From Hoplostethus atlanticus (taxonomy: Eukaryota; Chordata; Actinopteri; Trachichthyiformes; Trachichthyidae), in contig JAXDDX010000292.1 of assembly GCA_034670405.1 (NCBI GenBank), positions 186,001 to 250,000 on the forward strand: 64,000 bases of DNA, given 5' to 3'. How positions within the stretch are numbered: position 1 is the stretch's first letter; the number at the start of each line of letters is the position of its first letter. The position numbers and the translations under genes are program-made. This document shows positions 50,301 through 62,239 of this stretch, in pieces. The notes under the pieces are model-generated. The model was not told the DNA's origin. It did not search any database and saw only the letters and a program-made list of their open reading frames with translations.

Positions 50301-53300
50301 CATATGATTACCACTAGGAGGCTGAGGTAAACCATATTTCCCAGTCTGCACCTCATATTTATGTTAAATCCAACATGATGTGAAAGTGTCATATTAGTAG
50401 AAGTCTAATTGTATTGGGCAACTCCCAGTAGCTAACAGTAGAAGACTGTGGTTGTACTGGAATGCATGCAACTCTATAACAGTGGTTCTCAATACAGTCC
50501 TCAAGGACCCCCTGGAGGTTTTAGCTCCAGCTCTACTCAGGCACACCTGAACCAATTAAGGTATCATGAAAACGTGAAGCCTCCAATTGGTTCAGGTGTG
50601 CTTGAGTAGAGCTGGAGCTAAAACCTCCAGGATAGGGGGTCCTTGAGGACTGGATTGAGAACCACTGCTCTATAATACCCCTTTCACACCGATGCAACGA
50701 CAGTACGGCAGTGACATATACAGATTTAAATATGGTGACATGGGTCTTGTGCGGTCTGGTCCGGGATTAACCCGGAACAGTAGTTTGGTCTAAATGACCC
50801 GTGTTTCATAACCCGTGTAAATCCCGGGATTTGTGTGTGAAAGGGGTATAAGTGTGAAGCAGGGTGGAGCTGAAAAAAAAGCCTGGTGCTCTGTCAGCCT
50901 TCCCTGGAGAAACAAAGGTTTGCAAAATATATGTGGATAATGGTCTAATAAGTAATAGACTGGAAAGGTTTTCAGCCCTCCTGTCAGCAAGCCTGCAGTG
51001 ACCAGGACAATGAGAGAGAGGAGACTGCAGGGGTTCAAACCCTGTTCATGTTATTCTATCAGTCTGCTCTCTCCTGCCCAGTTTCAGTGCACTAAAAAAA
51101 AACCCCACATAAACGACTTTAAATAAAATCCTTTAATTCAGAGTTAACTTCAACAGCACACAGCTCTAACCGCCACCCCAGCTCCCCTCCTCCTGTTAAA
51201 GCTTTGTTTTTATGGCAAATCTGCTTCATTAGAAAGCAGACAGGGGTGAGATTGGGGTGGGGGGCGAAGGGGGTGACATGAGACAGATGTTCTAAGCTGG
51301 CCTCTCCAACATCCCCTCCCATCAGCCCTTTAAACCCCCTTCCCTCTTATGGCTACATGTGAAGACCTCAAAACTGCTGCTCAACCCGATTACCGCCGGG
51401 TCCCTGTGCACCCATCTCTGTTAGGCATTAATGCATGAATATAATTAGACAGCAACTGAGTGGGACAGCACAGTGCATTCAGCAGAATGAACGCCAAGCC
51501 TGGCCAAGCAGAAATGGCTAGGAGTGAGATGGAGAGAGACAAAATATGCTAAAGAATAAAATGTGTTGGTATGAGGCTGATGTAAACTAGAGAAAGCGTC
51601 CAGCCGGGTAGACTCCATCCCGCTGGACAACACCGTAACACCGGCTACAAGAAGAACCTGAAAACGTATTATTTATCCATTGAAGAAGTTAAAAGTAGGA
51701 CATTTGAGCCGCATATTCAAATTTAGACATAGCCAGAATGGCCTCAAGATGTACTGTCAATTATTTGCATTTACTTCTGCATCTTGAGACCAAACTCAAC
51801 CAGCAGCAGCCGGTGCAATTTTCACCAGGGGGGGTTGTGCCAAAAATCAAGCAAACATGTACTAAAGCATCCCACCAATTTATTTCATTAATGAAAAGGC
51901 CTTCATTCAAATTGCTGAGCAAACATTGGAAAAACTGACTCAATACAGTCTCATAATTGAACACATGCTTAAATAATGAAACATGCTTAAAGTTAAGATA
52001 CTTCAATGAATGCAAATTCTTTAGAATAATTATCTTTGTTTGTTATGGTGAAAGACCTTAAAGTAAAAGTCTCTATAACATAAAATCCTGAGATAATGGC
52101 AAAGAATTCTGAACAGTTAAATTTAAGAAAATATATAAATAAATATGGTATTACATTTGAAATACACAGTGCCATCAAAAAGCTATGTGAACTGGAGCCA
52201 TATGACTCTCTGTGGCTTAAAATCTACTTTCTGTACATTTTGCCCTTCTCTCCTGATGCAAATTTCTCAATGACTCTATGGTTAAAGTTAGGGATATCTT
52301 TGACAAGTTTCTTGCCAATGCATTTAGACGACTGCTGCTGAATCACAATGCCAGGCTGATCAGGTCCAAGCTCTTCGACTCTTAGCTTCTCTGGCAATGT
52401 TCTTCTCTCAAAAGTTGTTTCCTTTAGTGATTTCACTGAATTTCTCTCTCCGTGCTAGCTAGCTAATTTGTAATCTCTCTCCGTTTCAAGGCTCTTCCAG
52501 CTCTACTCGCTTAATGACTCATTCTAGCGCATTTTACGTCAGAAGTAACGCAAGTAACATGCTCTCTGTTGCCATTGAGTGGTTGGTGGTGTGTAAATCA
52601 GCAGCATTCAGATAAATACTGTGGTGTGTGTGTAGTAGTGCCAGGTGCCCCTCCAAGCTCCCATCTCTTGTATTGAAGAGGAGCTAACTATGCATGTACA
52701 ACTTCCAACTAAAGTCAATGGGCAAAGATCCGCCCCAGGCTGGAAATGTCACATCTCAGTAACTGTCTACATGACAAGAACATTTTTAATCTACATTTTA
52801 GAATATATATATTTCAAAGTCATTTTTGAAAGTCTCATTCAACACCCTAGCGCCATCTATTGACCAGCCACCACTGAACACAACCCATTCCAAACCTTTG
52901 GAGGAAATTGGCTGGTTGAAGACTGGTTCTGATGCAACAAATTCCTCCTTGAGGATGTACACAACAGATATATATGAAAAATGTACACTAAAAATTAGAT
53001 TTTTTTCAAATCCACTTTGAGCGTCTCAGAAATGGAAAACTTCATGTCCAAGTTCACCATACTGCACAAGCTGTTCTCCATGACTCTGCATCCTGAGTGA
53101 TACGTGGACCAAACAAACCCAACAATAGCATTGAATAGCCTTGTATGATCCAGTGATGATCTAGTATATTAGAATTTGCATATCATATGTCTGTATATCA
53201 CTCCTATTAGCCCCAAGGTTTTGACCGGGATCGTGTTTCGGCCTGAAGATGTAAGTAAAAGCAAATGAACCATGGTGAAATCTTGAGGCCGTTCATGCTA

Positions 53301-55569
53301 ATATGGACTAGCACCAGTAGATAAGTCCTACATCAAAGCAGTCGCTGTGGGAGACATGTGCTGGAGTCAGTGCTTATTGCTTAATGTTGCATTGTGGGAT
53401 GGTCTGGGACAACTGGATGACGCAGAAATCGTACATTTAGTCCATTGGCTGCTTGAGGGACAGTTTTCAAACTGTGGGCCAAAAATAGGTGCCCAAACTG
53501 GCCCTGGAGAAATGGCCACCGACAGCAACATCATGTTATGTTGGCTGCAGTCAGGTAAATAAAACTCTACAGGCTGAAAGGACTGTTTGAACCAATTAGC
53601 CAGTAGTCTAGAGGATAGACAAGCAGGTTTGTGGCTGGAGGTTGCCAGTTCTAATCCCCAGACCAGCTGGGAAAGCCAAAGAGAAACATTCTCTGCCTTA
53701 ACAACTACCACTGAGGTACCCTTGAGCAAGGCACTGAACTGCCAACTGCTTCAGTGTAGCCGCTCAGTGGCCCAAAGTAGAAGACTATGGTTGTCCTGGG
53801 CAGCTGCAAGTTCCCAGGTGGGAATATGTGGAACTGGATAAATGAAGCTGGGTGATGCTGAAAAAGAGAAAGCGTGCTCCACAAAAACACTTTCCTGGAT
53901 ATAGAGTGGTTAAAAAGTCACCCCAAAATTCAGTTTTGGGTCCTAGGATGAATTATTCGTTAAATCTTTGTGCGGTTGAAACCAAACCCGATCAAGCCCA
54001 GCTGTTGCTTCTGACTGATCACTGTGTAGTTTGACCAAACAGGTGAATATCAGTCTGTATTGTGTGTTCCTCTCCTGCAGCATCAAGGATGGTGACTCAG
54101 CGCTTTGGAAAAGTGCTGAGTTGGGTGTGCTTGCACAGACAAACACCTTAATGGGAAGCTAATTGGTTGTTAAAGATGAATCCTAATAGCTTCAGAGCTC
54201 CCTCTTCTGACCAGGAGGAACTCATGTCTGACACAGGGCAAGAGGAGGAAAAAGAATCAGAAAATAAAATACTTTTCTGCAGACGACTTCTGGGAGATTC
54301 CACTATGTTGTTGAGTGAATACTTAGACCAACTATTGCTCAGGTCTTTTTGCACAGCGGAGTGAGTGAGACTGTAAAAAACTCAACAGAACTGCAACAAC
54401 GGCCACCTTCTCCGAAAACAAAGACGACCAAACTCCCTGATCTGGTATGTTGGTGAGTTTGGGGAGACAGATGTTTGTCTGGATCCAGTGTAGCTTTGTG
54501 AAAACCTCTCAGGGTCTGTCAAAACTTCCACATCTGCAAAATTATGTTTTTCAGGAATGCTTAGTATCTCATTAGCTGGGTTTCCATCCAAGAATATTTT
54601 TGTGAATAAATTCAATTCAGAAAAGCTGAATGGAAATGGCAAATCAATACCCCAAAAATGTTTCCATGCTCGCTTGAAGCGGAAATTTTTTTTGTTGATA
54701 AAGAAATTAGCAAAGCAATAAATAGCAATGGAAACACATTTGTACATTATCTGTCCACCATGACCTCCAGAAATGTCATACCTCTCCCATGTATATGAGG
54801 AACCCATCATAGTTATTACTAAGATGTATAATTCTCCATCGTGGTTGTATGACCATTAGTGTGTTTTTTGACATACAGTAGTTCTACGTTCAGAAAGCTG
54901 ATTCATTCACTTCGACCCAGGTGATGGCAATGCGTCAAGGTCACATTTTTATGTTGACATCATTTCGATAGTTCTATTGATTGCTGGATGGAAACATGGC
55001 TACTTTTTACATAACGGCAGAGGAATGCTATAAAATCCAAGATGACCGAAAGAGATGCAAAGGGCCACGGACAGAGAGAGAGAGACAGACAGAAGAAAAG
55101 ATGCTCTATTGTGGAAGAGAGGAAGAGGCTTTAGCGTATGTTAATGTGTTATGAGCTACGCAGCTGTTAGCTGGCCTGTCAACTCTGTCAGGAAAACAAG
55201 ATTCCTGATAAAATATGCATGACAGGTATGCGCGCGCACACACACACACGCGCGCGCATAACAGCAAGCAGCGGGGTGGTCCAGTGTTTGAAGAGACCAC
55301 CCTGCTGAAGTGTTCTTGAGCAAGGCACTGAATCCTCACTAGCTAGAGCACAATGTTATGATTCATATTTGGACCTCTACAGTCAAGTTTCAGCCCATTA
55401 AATTAGATAGATATTGGAGGTTCAGACAGATGGGTCTGTGTTTGTGTGCTGACAGAGTTGGAAGGTGAAGGACATTTAGTCAGGTGTAAATTAAGCTGTG
55501 AAGCCACGGAGACGATCTCTCTGGGATGAAGCTGTTAGCACCTGTCTACAGATAGACTGCTGCTAGCTG

Positions 55570-55654
<85 letters not shown>

Positions 55655-58600
55655 CTATGTAGCTGCCCAGCTGCCTCCAGTAACTCCTATTGGCCTGTAA
55701 ACTATAAATCATGAAGCCTGATCGCTGATCTCTGAATTTGGCCGACTCGTCCAAACAGACGCTCCACTCTAAATGGGAGGAAGTTGAGCTGACACTGGAA
55801 CAAATTGCCTCGCCCTATTAAACTAAAAGATCTCAAGCAAAGTGCCCGTTACATCTCTAGCATTTTCGTTTGCGGTCCTCGTATATAGCAGGGCATTTTC
55901 ATCTCTCCCACTCATGAGGTAAAACAATGGGAGCTGACATTTCTACCCAGCAGGATTCAGAAGTGAATTTAAACCATTGGGAACACTGACCCAGAATTCG
56001 GGTGCAAAAACGCCATCTAATAATGACTTGAGGTCTGCTGGACAGAAATCAACGGACGCGTCAATAGTCTATTTGTCAGTGGGGGAAAATAATGACATGG
56101 AAGATGATGTTAATAAAGCATGTCGTGATTTCAAAATTACATTTCTTTCTGAGAATGGGATACCTTCACTGTGTGACCCCATGGCTTATAAAATAACTGA
56201 TGGCACAAAATTAAAACAAATGATGCCACTTTTTAAAGGATAGTAGGGAACTTAAGTCCTTGGTTGACTATTTTCTACAGACTGGATCCCCTAAATCTTC
56301 CTCTATATTAAATGCTGAACAAAGGAACAGGACTTTCTCCGTCAGGATGGATGAAGACATGGTGGGATAGTCAGCAGACGGCTGGAGGAAGGACGAATGA
56401 GGAAAGAGGAGAAAGCACTGGATAAGCCTGCGCTTCAGTTTTTGTATGCGAGTGAATGTTTAAGACCTTTTTACCTGGAATTGGATTTAAGGACCATAAT
56501 AAAGAAACAAACATTTGGCAAACAGCCTATTTCTGATTGAACACAGCTAATGAATGAGCAGTATGAGAAATGGAACACCAGGAAATTAAATGTTTAGGGT
56601 GGCTTGGTAGTCTAAGGCGCATACCAAAAAAACATGACATACTGGGTTTGAATCCGGCCCGGGATCTACATCACGTCACCCCTCTCACCCAATCATTCCT
56701 GTCTCTCTCTACTGCTATCTGCTGGTTGGACCAGGCAGCTCCCAGTGGCCGACAGTAGACGGCTTTGTTAAAAATGAAGAAAGTGGTGGTAGTAAAATTG
56801 GTAGTAGTCGGTTCTCTGTGTTGTGGTAGTAGTGTTTGAGAGTGCGACTTCAGTACTGCTTGCTCATCATGCGTGACCTGCTTTTTGTAAATGCTAACAA
56901 AAGAAATGTGTGAATGCACCCTAATGGGAACGGGAGCCCTGCAGGCAGGATTCAAGAGCACAGAAAGATCTGCACAGAGACGCAGGGAAATAATTTCCAG
57001 ACATGCTCGTACACGCATGCTCTTACACATGTATGCACGCACATACACCCACACACACCCACACACACCCACACACACACACACACAGAGTGTGGAAGGG
57101 ATCAGTTCCAGAGCATGCACTCAGAGCAGCAGCTTTAAAGTATTCAAAGGGCGGATTTAGAGCATCTCCTCCTGCCTGGAACAGACAGAGGAATAACAGG
57201 ACTACTACCAGAGTACAACACTTTCCTCTCCGCTGGACACAAGACCACTAATACTGACACTGCTGTGCTCACACAATACACCCCGTTGTCATACGTGTCC
57301 ATATTAGACATCATAAATATATTTACACATCTGCCCGCATGCAACCGTTTGGTAAGATTTGCATGGGGATTCTGAATTTAGGTTCTCCTTCACTAAACAA
57401 CATTTTTAAAGTGGCATGTTTTCAGTGTTCAATATTTTCCCCTGTAGGATCTTTAGACATAGCAGATATATTGGTCGTTTGACTATCAGTTAACAATGCA
57501 ACTAATACTTAACATACTACACAATTGTTAAAATAACTATCATACTTTTTCATTCAGACAATCTGAATCAGTTTCATAGCATACATGGATTGCAAGACAG
57601 CTCTGGATCAAACTCTGGGCAGCAAATCACACTGACATCCTATGGGATAGTAATAGGCTAAATGCAACAAATGCATCCCTCACTTCACTGGCTATTCACT
57701 TAGTGGGAATGTTGCACTTGTTCCAGAAACAAGGCTTCTAAAATACATCTGGCCTCTATAGGAGACTAATATTAGAATACAGCAGACGGACTCCTGAAAC
57801 GATTCGGTATCTATGACAGGAAGAGAAAACCTGGAACATCTCCTGGATCTCCATAGGTTACAGTCTCACCTTGGATGAAATGCTGATTGACTGGTTATCT
57901 GGATGCATAATGAGAGCAAATGTGACTTCACTGCTGTCAGTGCTGTATTGGTATTGTGTAAAATATTTAGGTTATAAATAGTTAGGTAGTTTAGTTAGCC
58001 CTCCAATGTGATCACTGTAGAGATGTTTTCTCTGTTACCTCTGTCTTTCAAGAAGAAAATGTGGAACACAACATTTTGAAAGGTTTGATAAAAGGGACAA
58101 TAAAATGTCTTCAGTGTCTTCAGATTTATAGTTGCTGTGAAGAAGCCCTACCATCTTCTACACCAGGATGTTTAATTTCCAGATGCTTAAATAGGCACAT
58201 CAAACCAGCCAGATTGACATAACACCAGAAACAAGGTAATCCTTCCAAGTTACATGGTCTATGTTTTGTGATTGAGTCTAAAAACTTATTTAGCACAGAT
58301 TTGGAATTTTGTATTACTCAAAAAAAGTGTCGTACTCATCATGTTTCTCAGAACTACAGCATCAGCCATTTTAAACATACAAAGGAAAAGAGAAGAGGTA
58401 GGCTTGAATATCTGACGATGATCGGTGATTCAGCATTTGTTAACAGTGTCGATAATGTTGCATAATCATTGCAGCCCTAAATATTGTGCATAATTATTTT
58501 ATTTTCCTAGTTGATAGATTAGAAGCACATCAGCACATACGAGTTTGATATTTTTCATTGGAACATTCAGTAATTTGGGGCATACTATTCAATGTATTGC

Positions 58601-61462
58601 TATATACTAAACTTGAGTGATTTAATTAGCCAAGTTCTACTCTGCAACAATGTTTGAACTTAAACACATGGTCACACACACACACTGCTGTGTGTCTCTG
58701 CTGACCAAATAAGTACGCATAGGTGGATCTGGGGTGCCAGAACGTCCTGTTGAGTCTTCTGGAGGCTGATTCAACCAATCATCATTGATGTGAGGGACTT
58801 GATAACCCATGATCATATGAACCATAACCAGTGACATAGCTGCTCTCACCCACCGTATTCCTCTATGATCCAATCAAGTTGTTACCTGGTTACCAGGTAC
58901 AGCCACAAAGACTAGTCACATTAGGCAGAGTTAAGAGTTTGTAAATGTTATATATGTCCAGAATCACCACTAGAAGACATTACCCTGAGTAAAGGAACAA
59001 TGGGATGGCTAGAACCAGTGTGGCCACGTGTGTGTGTGTGTGTGTGTGAGTGTGTGTAAAAAGGTCAGTATCAAATGGTGCATCCTGGGCTTAATGAGAA
59101 CTAAAGAATTTCCCTACAAAGACACATAGAGATCCACTGAGAGAGTGTGTGTGTGCACGCACGAACATGCACATTCACAAGAACACACTGGAGTGTGACT
59201 CAGTAAGGCAGGCTCCTGGTCAGATGAAGGGATCCTCCTTGGGGTCCAAAACAAAAGTAAGTAATAATTTCATTTTTCTATTCACTAGAACTTAGAGCTT
59301 TGACAAAAACAGGTGAGCTGGGCTGCATTTAAAACAAAAGTGCCTTCTAAGCAGCAGAGAGCGAGCAGCAAACGTTAGGGCTTTTGCCTCCCTTGTCCCT
59401 GTTATAAGGGTAAGGTATAAACAGTTACCTACTTTAGAGGAGAAACCTACTCTAAAACTCTTTAACTCTGTTAAAACTCAGCTACTGGCATTATACCTTG
59501 CATTCCTGGGTCCATTTTGTTGTTCGGTTGTGTATTTTTCTTATTCCTATGGATAAGTTGCCATTGTAACGCAGACCCTCATTCACACAGGGAGAAATCC
59601 ATCGTAGAAGCGGAAAAGATATGAACTTCTTCCACTGACAGTAGCTTCAATATTTCATAATGCAATGCAGGGATAAGTCATGTTGTGTTTTGAGTAAGGG
59701 GTGTGACTCTCTTTTTCTCAATTGGAAAAACTTGCACTCCTGTTATTATTATTATCAATACTGTTCTCAACCTACAAGTAAAACCAACGGCTGGATGCAA
59801 CAAATTGAGGCACGCTCTCTGATGTTGAAAGGCATTCAGGGAAATGTAGGAGATCACTATCTAATGTAGAAGTAGATGAGGCAGGTTGTTGGAAGGTGGA
59901 TACAACAAAAGATTACAATAGTTTATCACAAAATAACTCCACACAGTGTAAGAGGTTCTGAGGGTGGAATTTCTCTTTAACAATCTCTGTGGGATTGATT
60001 GAAAAGCCATGTATCTTCAGTCTGAACAGGATAATGTAGATGATCAGTCAATGAAAAGGATTAAGAATAGGGCTGTCGCGGTAACCGCATCACCGCGGTT
60101 GTGTCAAGGCACCCGCGGATGGAAAACAAACCACCGCGACAACCGCGGTTGTTAAAAATTTTTTTATTTTCCTGTATTTTGGAAGTTTTTTATTATTTGT
60201 TTTCCATTTCATTATTAAATTAATCATATTCATGTGTATTTGGTGTAAAGTATTGTAACAACCCGGTTGAAATATGTGATGCTTACTGTTAGTTATGGCC
60301 AGTTATGGGAGATGTTATTAGCGGGTTCGTACCTCCCAGCTGTTGGTTGCCCATCACCAGTCTTAGTGTGCTTAGTCTTCCTGTGATTGGTTGAGAGGCG
60401 GGGAGGCGGGTCAAGAGCGTTAGGTTGAGACACCTGTGTTGTGGTGGTACGCTCTGGCGCTGGGTTTAAGAGTTTGGAGAGTTAAGTTATCGAGGTGAGC
60501 TGTTGTACGGCGCCGTTACGGCCAACGGTAACTAATAATCAGCTTAATAAATGCACTGGAGTGCAAACTGTTTCGTTTGTCTACTCAAAGTATCCGTCTT
60601 TGACGGGACGCTACAGTATGACTAAACTCATTTTAGGGCTAGTATAATGAGTGCTTTTTCACATAATACACACTTTGCTCTGTTTGGTAATCTCCCTCAA
60701 TTTTGTAGAAAAACTGCCACGAAGAGCTTTTTGACATTCGCCGTGTTTAGTGAGCCGGAGTGAATTTACGAGTGTGCGCATTGGCTGGTTAACATAATTA
60801 ACTAACGTGATTGATTTGAAAGACGCTTGGTATTTAGTAGGTAAGTAGTTTATTTCCCCATTTATGACAACGATTGTAAGTTAGGCTACAGTTTATGAAT
60901 GTTTTTTTTTTGTGTAAAAAAATAATAAATTATCAGCTGTGGAGCACCAAGGCTGCCCCAGTCCGCCAGACTTCCAGGGGCGTCTAAACGTTTATGATTC
61001 AAACTTCGTGTACACGTTTACATCCCTACTTTTATCACATTTCACAATGTTGAGGGACAAATGGATAGATTATCAAACATGTTTGAAATTGTTTGGGACT
61101 CCTACGACGTTAGAGATTTTTTTCCTGTTCTTAGGACCCGCTAGTGTCTTACGCTGAACTACACTGAACCGATCGCAGGTAAACTCGCATGTATTAAAAC
61201 ATTTTTTTTTAAAAAGGGCGGTACCACCGCATTCCGCGGTGATGAGCCACATACACAACCGCGGTGGGAAAATTTCAAACCGCGACAGCCCTAATTAAGA
61301 GAGGACTGTATGTGTGCGTTGGTACTTACTACTTGTATGTCTCTGAGCGGACGTACTCGAAGACGTGGGAGACACCCAGCTGGAACTGGTCAGCGATGGG
61401 AGTCACCCAGGGATTATTCTCTGCTTTAAAGACCTGCTTAGGACCAGTCAGATCCAGGTTAC
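38682..61462 (-). CDS. rsu1: Ras suppressor protein 1, last two coding exons
   Basis: The penultimate exon 61462..61330 (133 bases; acceptor ctccctag, donor TA|gtaagt) encodes NLDLTGPKQVFKAENNPWVT, continuing PIADQFQLGVSHVFEY to SETYK. The last exon 38784..38682 (103 bases; acceptor ctcctcag) encodes LYGRHMQANPEPPKKSNDK, continuing to a basic tail ending AAKNK and TGA at 38684-38682. The split codon TA|T makes Tyr, so phases agree. Together they give about 78 C-terminal residues of a protein that is 277 residues in human; the leucine-rich repeats must be encoded to the right of the window. RSU1 binds the PINCH1 LIM protein in the ILK-PINCH-parvin complex at focal adhesions. The tail is almost identical to my memory of the human protein. 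The start lies outside the window. Confidence 0.96.
40086..40210. repeat. Old repeat, uninterrupted copy of the 37786 family
   Basis: Parallels 37787-37904 plus 38227-38250 without the inserted MITE (shared words: gtagattcacc, gggaaatctt, gaaacttaRg). Family unknown. Confidence 0.55.
43077..43953. mobile_element. hAT-type non-autonomous element rich in CAAGTC words
   Basis: Ends are CAGAG at the left and CTCTG at the right. Flanking 8-mers GTTAGACC (43069-43076) and CTTAGACC (43954-43961) match at 7 of 8 positions. Both subterminal regions are filled with repeated aagtc/caagtc/actcaag words (43090-43165 and 43845-43950), which look like arrays of transposase-binding sites. No transposase frame in the 877 bases. 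Confidence 0.75.
44270..44400 (+). mobile_element. LINE 3' tail fragment
   Basis: 'ggttgtgaagcactttgtaa' followed by tttatttt and 'gaaaaatgctatataaataa' is the common 3' end of fish L2-like LINEs. The coding part is absent. Confidence 0.55.
44440..44590. mobile_element. Tc1/mariner element, right end only
   Basis: 'cactttgacattatgggtta' and 'caggctgtaatgccacaaaa' lead to the terminus 'gtatactttccggaagcact' followed by gta. The reverse complement of that terminus is the tacagtgc-ttccggaaagtat form typical of Tc1-like ends in fish. The left end was not found. Confidence 0.6.
46060..46215 (-). mobile_element. L2-like LINE linker fragment
   Basis: Closely follows 16395-16565 (shared words: gaaacttatctttcttccatct, ggtgaagctatg, ttaggttgtctgta), which is the endonuclease-RT linker of the minus-strand LINE there. 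Only this piece is present. Confidence 0.55.
46645..46835. mobile_element. hAT-like MITE
   Basis: cagtggtcctcaaatccgg at the left and ccggatttgaggaccatg at the right are inverted repeats, with a further inner pair (tactgctggttttctat / atagaaaaccagcagta). The 191 bases fold into an imperfect hairpin. Target duplication is not evident. Confidence 0.7.
50480..50667. mobile_element. hAT MITE with perfect 8-base target duplication
   Basis: Starts cagtggttctcaatacagtc and ends gactggattgagaaccactg. It is flanked by CTCTATAA on both sides (50472-50479, 50668-50675). The two arms (about 85 bases each) are nearly complementary, covering 'aaggaccccctggaggtttt', agctccagctctact and 'caggcacacctgaaccaatt'. 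The whole element is a long hairpin. The duplication is intact, so insertion is recent relative to neighbours. Confidence 0.9.
53596..53860 (+). mobile_element. tRNA-derived SINE
   Basis: Head with an A-box-like tagccagtagtctagagg and a B-box-like ttgccagttctaatccc 36 bases on. The body has 'acccttgagcaaggcactga' and the tail 'gtcctgggcagctgcaagtt'. The same body recurs inverted at 10300 and 12684, and in part at 50420, 55270 and 63000. Confidence 0.7.
55270..55345 (+). mobile_element. SINE body fragment
   Basis: 'gtgttcttgagcaaggcact' and gaatcctcact match the middle of the SINE at 53596. Head and tail are missing. Confidence 0.4.
55575..55653. repeat. (CA)39 microsatellite
   Basis: About 79 bases of uninterrupted CA preceded by gcgcgcg. 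It is the longest dinucleotide run in the rsu1 intron and likely polymorphic. Confidence 0.97.
55977..56243 (+). other. Orphan open frame of 88 codons, unassigned
   Basis: Reads MGTLTQNSGAKTPSNNDLRS and then an acidic, hydrophilic stretch (GENNDMEDDVNKACRDFK). No motif I recognise and no splice context on either side. The next 250 bases (to 56500) are also unusually open but shifted, which fits a decayed mobile-element ORF. Not claimed as a gene. Confidence 0.2.
56597..56770 (+). mobile_element. tRNA-derived SINE
   Basis: ggtggcttggtagtctaagg carries the A box and gggtttgaatccggcccggg the B box, spaced as in a tRNA gene. The tail runs 'gaccaggcagctcccagtgg' and 'ccgacagtagacgg', the inverse of 10380-10420. 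It cannot be a working tRNA gene because the acceptor stem does not pair. Confidence 0.75.
60068..61293 (+). mobile_element. Composite non-autonomous hAT element, copy 2
   Basis: Same termini (tagggctgtcgcggt / accgcgacagcccta form) and about the same body as 3765-5143. It is flanked by attaagaa (60060-60067) and attaagag (61294-61301), 7 of 8 identical, so it inserted independently. Unlike copy 1 it lacks most of the GC-rich LTR fragment, but has about 27 extra bases (gttagagattttttt region, about 61107-61133). It ends 37 bases from the rsu1 donor at 61329. Confidence 0.9.
60254..60615 (+). repeat. Solo LTR nested in hAT copy 2
   Basis: 362 bases, TGTAACAACCC...GGACGCTACA, at the same place within the hAT body as in copy 1. 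It has the same GTAT on both sides (60250-60253, 60616-60619) and very high identity to 3964-4329. Confidence 0.75.
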
Positions 61463-61839
61463 CTAGGGAGAGAGACATAGACAGACAATGAGACCAAGAC
61501 CAGAGAGAGTTGAAGTGACTTGAATTAAATTATTGAATGCTTATCTATTGCATTATTGCTGATCATGGGTTACCGCCCCTTGCTAACAATAGCACGAAAC
61601 CTAGTAAAATGAAAAGACACGAGGAAACCCAGCATCCAATGAATAAAGGTCAGGATTTTTTTTGAGGAAAATGGAGTTGGCACTTTTAAGAAGATCAATG
61701 GGTATTACAACAGGGTTCTTCTGAGTGTTCTCTTAATTGGAATTAGGTTGATTTGGTTTTATGCCACAGAATACTGACAAATGACCTGTTGACAGATGTT
61801 TTACTGTGTTAGTATGTTTTACTGACCATAAACGTAGCA

Positions 61840-62215
61840 TGTTTAATGGCCCTGTCTCTTCCCTTGCCAGTGAGAATTATGGCTATGTAGGCTCCCGCAT
61901 CTTCAACTCTAATGCTGCTAGTAAGTTTTCTGAGGCTTTTCACTCATGTATCTCCTCTACCTCCACTGCTGCCACCCCTCTGCAAGACACAGAGGAGTTA
62001 GTACATTTTTGAAATTGCCCCTAATAAAGATCTTTGGGCCCTAAAGAAGAAATGCCGAGTGCCAATGGAAATTACATGTCTTCCATATATATCCTAAAAC
62101 ACCTCATGAGGGAATACCAAAAAGGCACTCGCCTTTCACCTGAGAAATGTGAGGAGTTTATGTCATTTGTAATGAACAAGATTGACAACATTAGGAATCA
62201 GACTATTACGGCACT
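61840..62215 (+). mobile_element. L2-like LINE linker fragment
   Basis: The frame reads NYGYVGSRIFNSNAASKFSE and then TEELVHF, a linker segment common in fish L2-like LINEs. After a shift it continues GTRLSPEKCEEFMSFV, MNKIDNIR, which matches the pre-RT region. Broken by at least one stop. Confidence 0.6.
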
Positions 62216-62239
62216 AGACTGGCTTATTTCTTATCTTGG

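Larger units (their letters stand above)
38785..61329 (-). other. Intron of rsu1, 22.5 kb
   Basis: No other host exon was recognised inside. It contains hAT elements (43077, 46645, 50480, 60068), LINE remnants (44270, 46060), a Tc1 end (44440), SINEs (53596, 56597) and several microsatellites, including (CA) runs at 41367-41396, 55575-55653 and 57051-57087, (CAGA)n at 44769-44793, (TG)n at 47499-47521 and (GT)n at 59028-59048. Stretches 38886-40085, 40211-43068, 46836-50471, 50676-53595, 53861-55574 and 56771-60059 hold nothing else I can name; the CT-rich frames at 39370-39876 and 47454-47912 are low-complexity. Confidence 0.8.

Noticed and set aside
56597..56680. Possible tRNA gene
   Set aside because: A and B boxes are present, but the acceptor and anticodon stems do not pair and a SINE tail follows.
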